Shown here: positions 60,550-64,000 of the stretch, piece after piece
Position numbering within the stretch: the first letter of the stretch is position 1
Layout of the letters: each line of letters begins with the position of its first letter
Assembly: GCA_001692895.1 (NCBI GenBank)
Contig: KV748183.1
Coordinates: forward strand, 3,224,001 to 3,288,000
Reading direction: 5' to 3'
DNA length: 64,000 bases
Source of the DNA: Cenococcum geophilum 1.58
Lineage: Eukaryota; Ascomycota; Dothideomycetes; Gloniales; Gloniaceae
The notes under the pieces: model-generated
Databases searched by the model: none
The model's input: only the letters and a program-made list of their open reading frames with translations
What the model was told of the DNA's origin: nothing
Made by a program: the position numbers and the translations under genes

Positions 60550-60626
60550 GCCGCCAAGGCGCTAGTAGCAGGTAAGCCAATAGCGATTTTCTATCCCGGG
60601 GATGGAAAATCCTAATTAGCTGGTTT
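60550..60626 (-). repeat. Palindrome module, copy 4 (inverted relative to host coding strand)
   Basis: Palindrome core at 60586-60610. Relative to the Copia-5 coding strand the module runs in the opposite direction from that in Copia-1, Copia-A' and Copia-D. Followed by several aatttggcag repeats (60634-60672). Confidence 0.85.
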
Positions 60627-60806
60627 AACGGCATAGCAGAATTTGGTAGAATTTGGCAGAATTTGGCAGATAACGCTCTAGCACCATTACACGTGGAAGC
60701 TATTGCGTATTATAGATGGAAGAGCTAGCTATTGCGTTACGCTATAAGTAGTCTAGAAGACTTGGCTTTGGAGTGTAGATTAGCCTTCTTTTTAGAGTTG
60801 CTCTAG

Positions 60807-60976
60807 TGTTGGAACGTTAATCACGTGACGTAGTTATGAGACTACGAAGCGAGACTAACTGTCTGACCTTGGAGCAACCCCTTTCTTCTAAAAACAATCA
60901 ACTACCAACTTCAACACCGCATACGTACCACTACAAGTAATATTCGTGCACGTTGATAAAGCGAGTTATACCAACA
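60807..60976 (+). repeat. Copia-5 3' LTR (170 bp)
   Basis: Gap-free match to 57852-58021. Confidence 0.93.
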
Positions 60977-60981
60977 GCTAG

Positions 60982-61429
60982 TTATATCGGTGTTCCATAT
61001 CTCTAGGTTAATATTGTTCTCGTACTTTTTTAGGTAGGTTAACGCTATAATAGCTATTATTAAAGGTTGTTTAACGTATAATTAGGTAGTAGTTATAATC
61101 CTACGGTCTGTAAAGGTATATAGAGGGTATTAAGGTGGTTATTTAATACATTTTAGACGTTAACTTAGGACCTTAGGTTTAGTAATACTTCTGACCTAAA
61201 GTACTTAACCAAATCTTTATAAACGCGGTTGTTCTATATAATAGACGCAACTTAGTATCTCCTAGTACTTAGTAACACTTCTATTACTAGTTTTCTGCAA
61301 GTTTAAGATAGTATAGTATTACCGGGATCTATTCTATATAAGCGTATATAGTACCCCTATATTAGATTGTCTCTTCTATTTAAAAACCTAGCTGCTCTAT
61401 AGTTAACTATATATTTAACCACTAATTAG
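60982..61429 (-). pseudogene. Copia-D 5' remainder (gag start and leader)
   Basis: Between the Copia-5 target duplication and the Copia-D 5' LTR. Heavily mutated. The string aaccactaattag directly left of the LTR is the complement of the primer-binding-site-position sequence. The gag start codon cannot be fixed. Confidence 0.6.
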
Positions 61430-61595
61430 TGTTAGTTATATAGGGTGACTCACTGATAATAACTACTCGAGTAGGTTATAGTAATAATGGTTAATAAAGC
61501 TTATTTATTAGAATGAGGAAGGGCGAGGAGCTTAAGACTCTTCGCCACGCTAGTGCTGCGGCGTTATATAACGACCGCTTGCCTTATTCCTAATA
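61430..61595 (-). repeat. Copia-D 5' LTR (166 bp)
   Basis: Gap-free match to 39674-39839; more RIP-mutated than the other copy (terminal CCGACA has become CTAATA). Confidence 0.92.
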
Positions 61596-61600
61596 AGTAG

Positions 61601-61626
61601 GGTATTAGTACCGGTAGTCGGTTATA
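61601..61626 (-). repeat. TRIM right LTR, right part
   Basis: Completes the LTR begun at 39506; ends cggttata directly before the tattc target duplication. Confidence 0.88.
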
Positions 61627-61631
61627 TATTC

Positions 61632-61693
61632 TTATCTATATACCTAGCCCATTAACAAGTTTACCATAGTATTTCCTATAAGGCTTTGTTATA
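61632..61693 (+). repeat. Gypsy-4 3' LTR, right part
   Basis: Continues the LTR broken at 38650. Matches 37525-37579, ending ctttgttata. Confidence 0.82.
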
Positions 61694-62441
61694 AGTAAGG
61701 TAAATAAATAATATTTTCTTTACTTTAAATTAAGCTCTCCTAGTCCTCTTCTATTTCTTAAGCATTAGTATAATTTTACCTTAGATAATTTACGTATTTT
61801 CTTCTACCGTAGGGCCTATAACTTATACTAAGTAGTTATTAATAAAGGCTATAGAGATACTATTTCTAGGTACGCTTTATATAAGATCTATATTAAAAAA
61901 TAAAAAGAGTATTAGGGCTAGTGCTAATCCCTATAAAAGACCCGCCTATAGGAGCGCCTATACCTCTAATATATATCTATTAACTAGGATATAGGCTTAA
62001 TAGTTTATATAAAAGTCTTATACTTATTATATAATCGTCTAAGGTATCTAACGCTACTATAATCTCCTAATTTCTGGCTTTATAGCTATATTATTATACG
62101 TACCCTTAATATTAAATAATACTAGAGATAGTGTTTTTTTCTCTTTATACTCTAAATACGTCCTTATAGAGATATAATAGTATATATATTATTAACCTTT
62201 ACTTCCTAGCTTTAAAGTATATCTTAAATAGTAGGCTATATTCCTTTACTAAATATACTATCCTCTCTACTACTAGTAATTTAAGTACTTTTCTAAGTAT
62301 TAGAAGGAGGGAGATCGGCCTATAGTTATTTACTACTATATAGTCTCCCCACTTTAGCTTCTATAGTAGTATAATCTTTACTACCTTTTATTTCTATAGT
62401 ACCTTTCCTATCTTAAGTAATTTAGTAAAAAGAGTAGTAAT
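61694..62441 (-). pseudogene. LINE-2, RT core (5' piece)
   Basis: Minus-strand frame with NNYRPISLL (complement of 62303-62330), a KARK/GR block, LVLFNIKGTYN (about 62110-62150), then SPVLFLFFN, AFINNYLV (active site F-x-D-D changed to F-I-N-N) and EENT (about 61800-61912). It continues at 37308 on the far side of the nested stack. The right end is cut by Copia-B', whose LTR starts at 62442, so the LINE 5' half is outside this window. Confidence 0.8.
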
Positions 62442-62625
62442 TGTTGGTATTACTAGGGATACCTATTGCAATAGGCCGGAATCGTAGTTAAACAGTCTTT
62501 GCTAGTTAATACGATAATAGTTGGTTTTTTTTATTGAAGCTGTGCGAGGGAAAGGGGCCTAAGGCCCCTTCGCTTCGCTTCGCTTTGCTTATTATAGCCT
62601 AATACTATATATAAATATTCTAATA
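62442..62625 (-). repeat. Copia-B' 3' LTR (184 bp)
   Basis: Plus-strand form begins TGTTGGTATTAC and ends ATATTCTAATA. Same central hairpin (aaggggcc / ggcccctt) as Copia-B, plus extra copies of a cgctt unit that account for most of the length difference. Confidence 0.85.
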
Positions 62626-62699
62626 TAGGTAGTTCTTTCTTTTATAGCCTAAGACTAGAATATATATAAATTATACTAGACAGTACTAGGCAGTATTAG

Positions 62700-62775
62700 G
62701 CAGATTGCCATAGACTGCCGTATATTGCCGTATATTGCCGTATATTGCCATATATTGCCGTAAATTGCCTAGGAC
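62700..62775. repeat. Short-unit minisatellite in the Copia-B' 3' UTR
   Basis: About six units of tattgccg(t/a)ta with transition differences, preceded by three cagta(c/t)taggcag-like units (about 62665-62700). Confidence 0.85.
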
Positions 62776-62829
62776 TGGGTAGGCTTTCCTCCTCTCTTTA
62801 CCCATCCTTCTATTTATACCTTAAGGTAG

Positions 62830-64000
62830 TTAGTATCTAAGAACTTTTCTAATGCCTTATTAGGGTTAGACTTAGTTATAGCATCTACTAGGTTATCTTA
62901 GCCGTTAATTTAGCGGATTTCTAGTAGTTTTCTTCGCTTATATAATTAGCGAAGGGCTATAATGTTAATTATTAGACGCTTTTTTTTAGTGGTTCTAAGC
63001 TTAATAAGGCATTTTTAGAGTAAGTAAGAGTTGGTATAGATAATAGTTAGAATTTAGGAAAAACTAAATTAATCTATAATTATCTTAAGAGTAGTATTAA
63101 TAACAATTGCTATATCTACTTCTTTTACTATACCGTAGATCTCTAATACTAGGACGCTCCTAGTTACTTACTTGCTCTTAGTTAAGCTATAATAGATTAA
63201 GTTTCCCTTAATCTAGAATTCCTCCTCTATTATCTTAGTCTTATTTATAATAATAATTTTATATCTAATCTAGAAACTAAAATCTTTATTATTTATAAAT
63301 AATCTATTAATAAAGATAAAGAGCTTTACTGTAGATAAGTTAAGGGCAATATAGTTAATACCTTAATTTATATACTTTATCTGCTATATAAGTCTCTTAT
63401 TTAAAGCGGTAACATCAGCTTTAGTTAGATTCTGGTGTTAGGCAGCAACTAAGAGGTTAAATACAGCCTCTAGTTAATAAATAGTTGCAATATAAGCTCT
63501 ACGAGCCCGTTGCTCTCTATAGTTATTTTAGAAGTTAGGAGACTTAGTATTTATAAACTTAAGCTTCTTTACCTATTCCTTTTAACGCAACTAGATGGTA
63601 TCCTTATATTATATTAGTATATATCTATTAAAGATTAATAGGGTTTCCGGTACTAGGGCTTCCTTAGGCTTTATAAGGAATTTAGCTTTACTAAGCTTAT
63701 TATCCTCTAAAACTAAGAATTCTTCTAATGCCAAGATAAGTATATTATTAGTTTGTATTCCTATAAGACTAAATACCTCCTTAGTTATAATAAGGAAGTA
63801 GGGGTTATAGGTAAATATAGTTATAAATAGCTTCTCCTTATAATGCTTATAGTATATAGCCCACTAATAAGTTCTAGCTTTAGGAATCCTATATAATAGC
63901 TTCAGAATAACTATAATGGTATTTAGTGGATATATATAGATAATTTCCTTTAAAAGATTTATAAGAATTAGTTATTAAATAAAGGTCGTTAATTGGGTAT
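62830..64000 (-). pseudogene. Copia-B' RNase H and RT
   Basis: Minus-strand frame read leftwards from 64000: RT including the active-site block with TNNILIL (complement near 63730-63760) and LIFNRYI (near 63640), then RNase H blocks such as KLFIFINRLF (near 63310) and YGI (near 63140), ending near 62830. Co-linear with Copia-B up to its truncation point and with Copia-1 beyond that. RIP-type stops. The 5' portion lies outside the window. Confidence 0.82.

Larger units (their letters stand above)
57852..60976 (+). mobile_element. Copia-5: short non-autonomous Copia derivative
   Basis: 170-bp LTRs at 57852-58021 and 60807-60976, with perfect target duplication gctag (57847-57851, 60977-60981). 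The internal region is 2.8 kb: a repeat-rich leader, a gag-like ORF with a Pro/Thr-rich linker, then only the last part of RNase H. Protease, integrase and RT are missing, so it depends on relatives. The LTRs differ at 9 sites, all transitions, the fewest of the pairs counted. It retains many CpA sites and is probably among the youngest insertions here. Confidence 0.92.
39674..61595 (-). mobile_element. Copia-D: complete Copia element split by three insertions
   Basis: 166-bp LTRs at 39674-39839 and 61430-61595 with perfect target duplication agtag (39669-39673, 61596-61600). Removing LINE-1, Gypsy-3 and Copia-5 leaves about 5.9 kb, co-linear in reverse with Copia-1. Pieces: 39840-39874, 43850-45677 (3' UTR, RNase H, RT), 54578-57846 (linker, integrase, protease, gag), 60982-61429 (5' end). 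LTR differences are transitions only. Confidence 0.93.
38651..61626 (-). mobile_element. TRIM-like non-autonomous LTR element, interrupted by Copia-D
   Basis: LTRs of 197 bp (38651-38847) and 194 bp (39506-39673 plus 61601-61626) with only 658 bp between them. Perfect target duplication tattc at 38646-38650 and 61627-61631. Without the nested insertion the element is about 1,049 bp, the size class of terminal-repeat retrotransposons in miniature. A C-run right of the left LTR (38850-38856) is a polypurine tract on the minus strand, which sets the orientation. The internal region has no pol. A roughly 70-bp stretch (39160-39230) is shared with the gag remnant at 3600-4084, so it probably derives from that Copia family and must be mobilised by another element's proteins. 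Confidence 0.88.
37309..61693 (+). mobile_element. Gypsy-4: internally deleted Gypsy-1 relative, interrupted
   Basis: Two LTRs of about 271 and 274 bp enclose only about 860 bp: a gag start and an unrelated AT-rich stretch. The right LTR is split between 38439-38650 and 61632-61693 by the TRIM-like insertion. The element itself splits LINE-2, whose frame continues on both sides. Possible target duplication agtta/agtaa, with one mismatch. The ends are uncertain by about 3 bases. Confidence 0.78.
62442..64000 (-). mobile_element. Copia-B': 3' end of a Copia-B-family element, running off the window
   Basis: A 184-bp LTR in reverse orientation at 62442-62625 matches the Copia-B LTR. To its right come a minisatellite, the RNase H end and RT, all on the minus strand. 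As the 3' end lies left, the rest of the element is beyond 64000. Confidence 0.88.

Noticed and set aside
62700-62775. CRISPR array
   Set aside because: Units of about 10-11 bases without spacers, in a eukaryotic retrotransposon UTR; a minisatellite.

Overview
The window comes from a filamentous ascomycete (Pezizomycotina-type) nuclear genome. Reasons: a GMC-oxidoreductase remnant with a short GT-AG intron at the left edge, chromodomain-bearing Gypsy elements, a fungal type of Copia, Tad-like LINEs, and a very strong repeat-induced point mutation (RIP) pattern. The species cannot be named from the sequence. Scattered N clusters (15032-15036, 48727-48799) show a draft assembly.

The window has two compartments. 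Positions 1 to about 1610 are GC-balanced and hold a broken GMC oxidoreductase gene (minus strand) and its upstream flank. From about 1610 to 64000 the sequence is AT-rich and TpA-rich and consists almost entirely of dead transposable elements. I find no intact gene, tRNA, rRNA or CRISPR there. Coding frames can still be followed. Most of the many in-frame stops are TAG/TAA where these protein families carry Gln or Trp, as expected from C-to-T change at CpA on either strand. In every LTR pair I aligned, the two LTRs differ only by transitions.

Layout: (a) 1611-4084, hairpins, a G-rich tract, a 4 x 257 bp tandem array and a Copia gag remnant (minus). (b) 4085-10093, complete Copia-1 (+; TSD tttag). 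(c) 10145-15991, complete chromodomain Gypsy-2 (-; TSD taacc). (d) 16124-17080, 3' end of a Helitron-like element with Pif1-type helicase motifs (-). (e) about 17083-24597, Gypsy-1 (+, chromodomain, no 3' LTR). (f) 24598-29669, 3'-truncated Copia-B (+), abutting 3'-truncated Copia-C (-) at 29669/29670. Copia-C runs to its LTR at 34080. (g) 34366-36401, 5'-truncated Copia-A' (+).

(h) 36402-62441 is a five-layer nest. LINE-2 (-) is split by an internally deleted Gypsy-4 (37309-61693). Gypsy-4's 3' LTR is split by a roughly 1.05 kb TRIM-like element (38651-61626; TSD tattc). The TRIM's right-hand LTR is split by Copia-D (-; 39674-61595; TSD agtag). Copia-D in turn carries LINE-1 (-; 39875-43839; TSD tatctatata), Gypsy-3 (+; 45678-54572; TSD ttaac) and the short Copia-5 (+; 57852-60976; TSD gctag). 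(i) 62442-64000 is the 3' end of another Copia-B-type element (-), which cuts LINE-2 and runs off the window.

Nothing here looks functional now. The most informative observations are the reconstructable nesting order, small structural modules shared between Copia families (an LTR hairpin whose stem sequence changes between families, and a palindrome-bearing 3'-UTR module that is inverted in one element), a 2 kb unexplained region in Gypsy-3, the TRIM-like element and the Helitron terminus.
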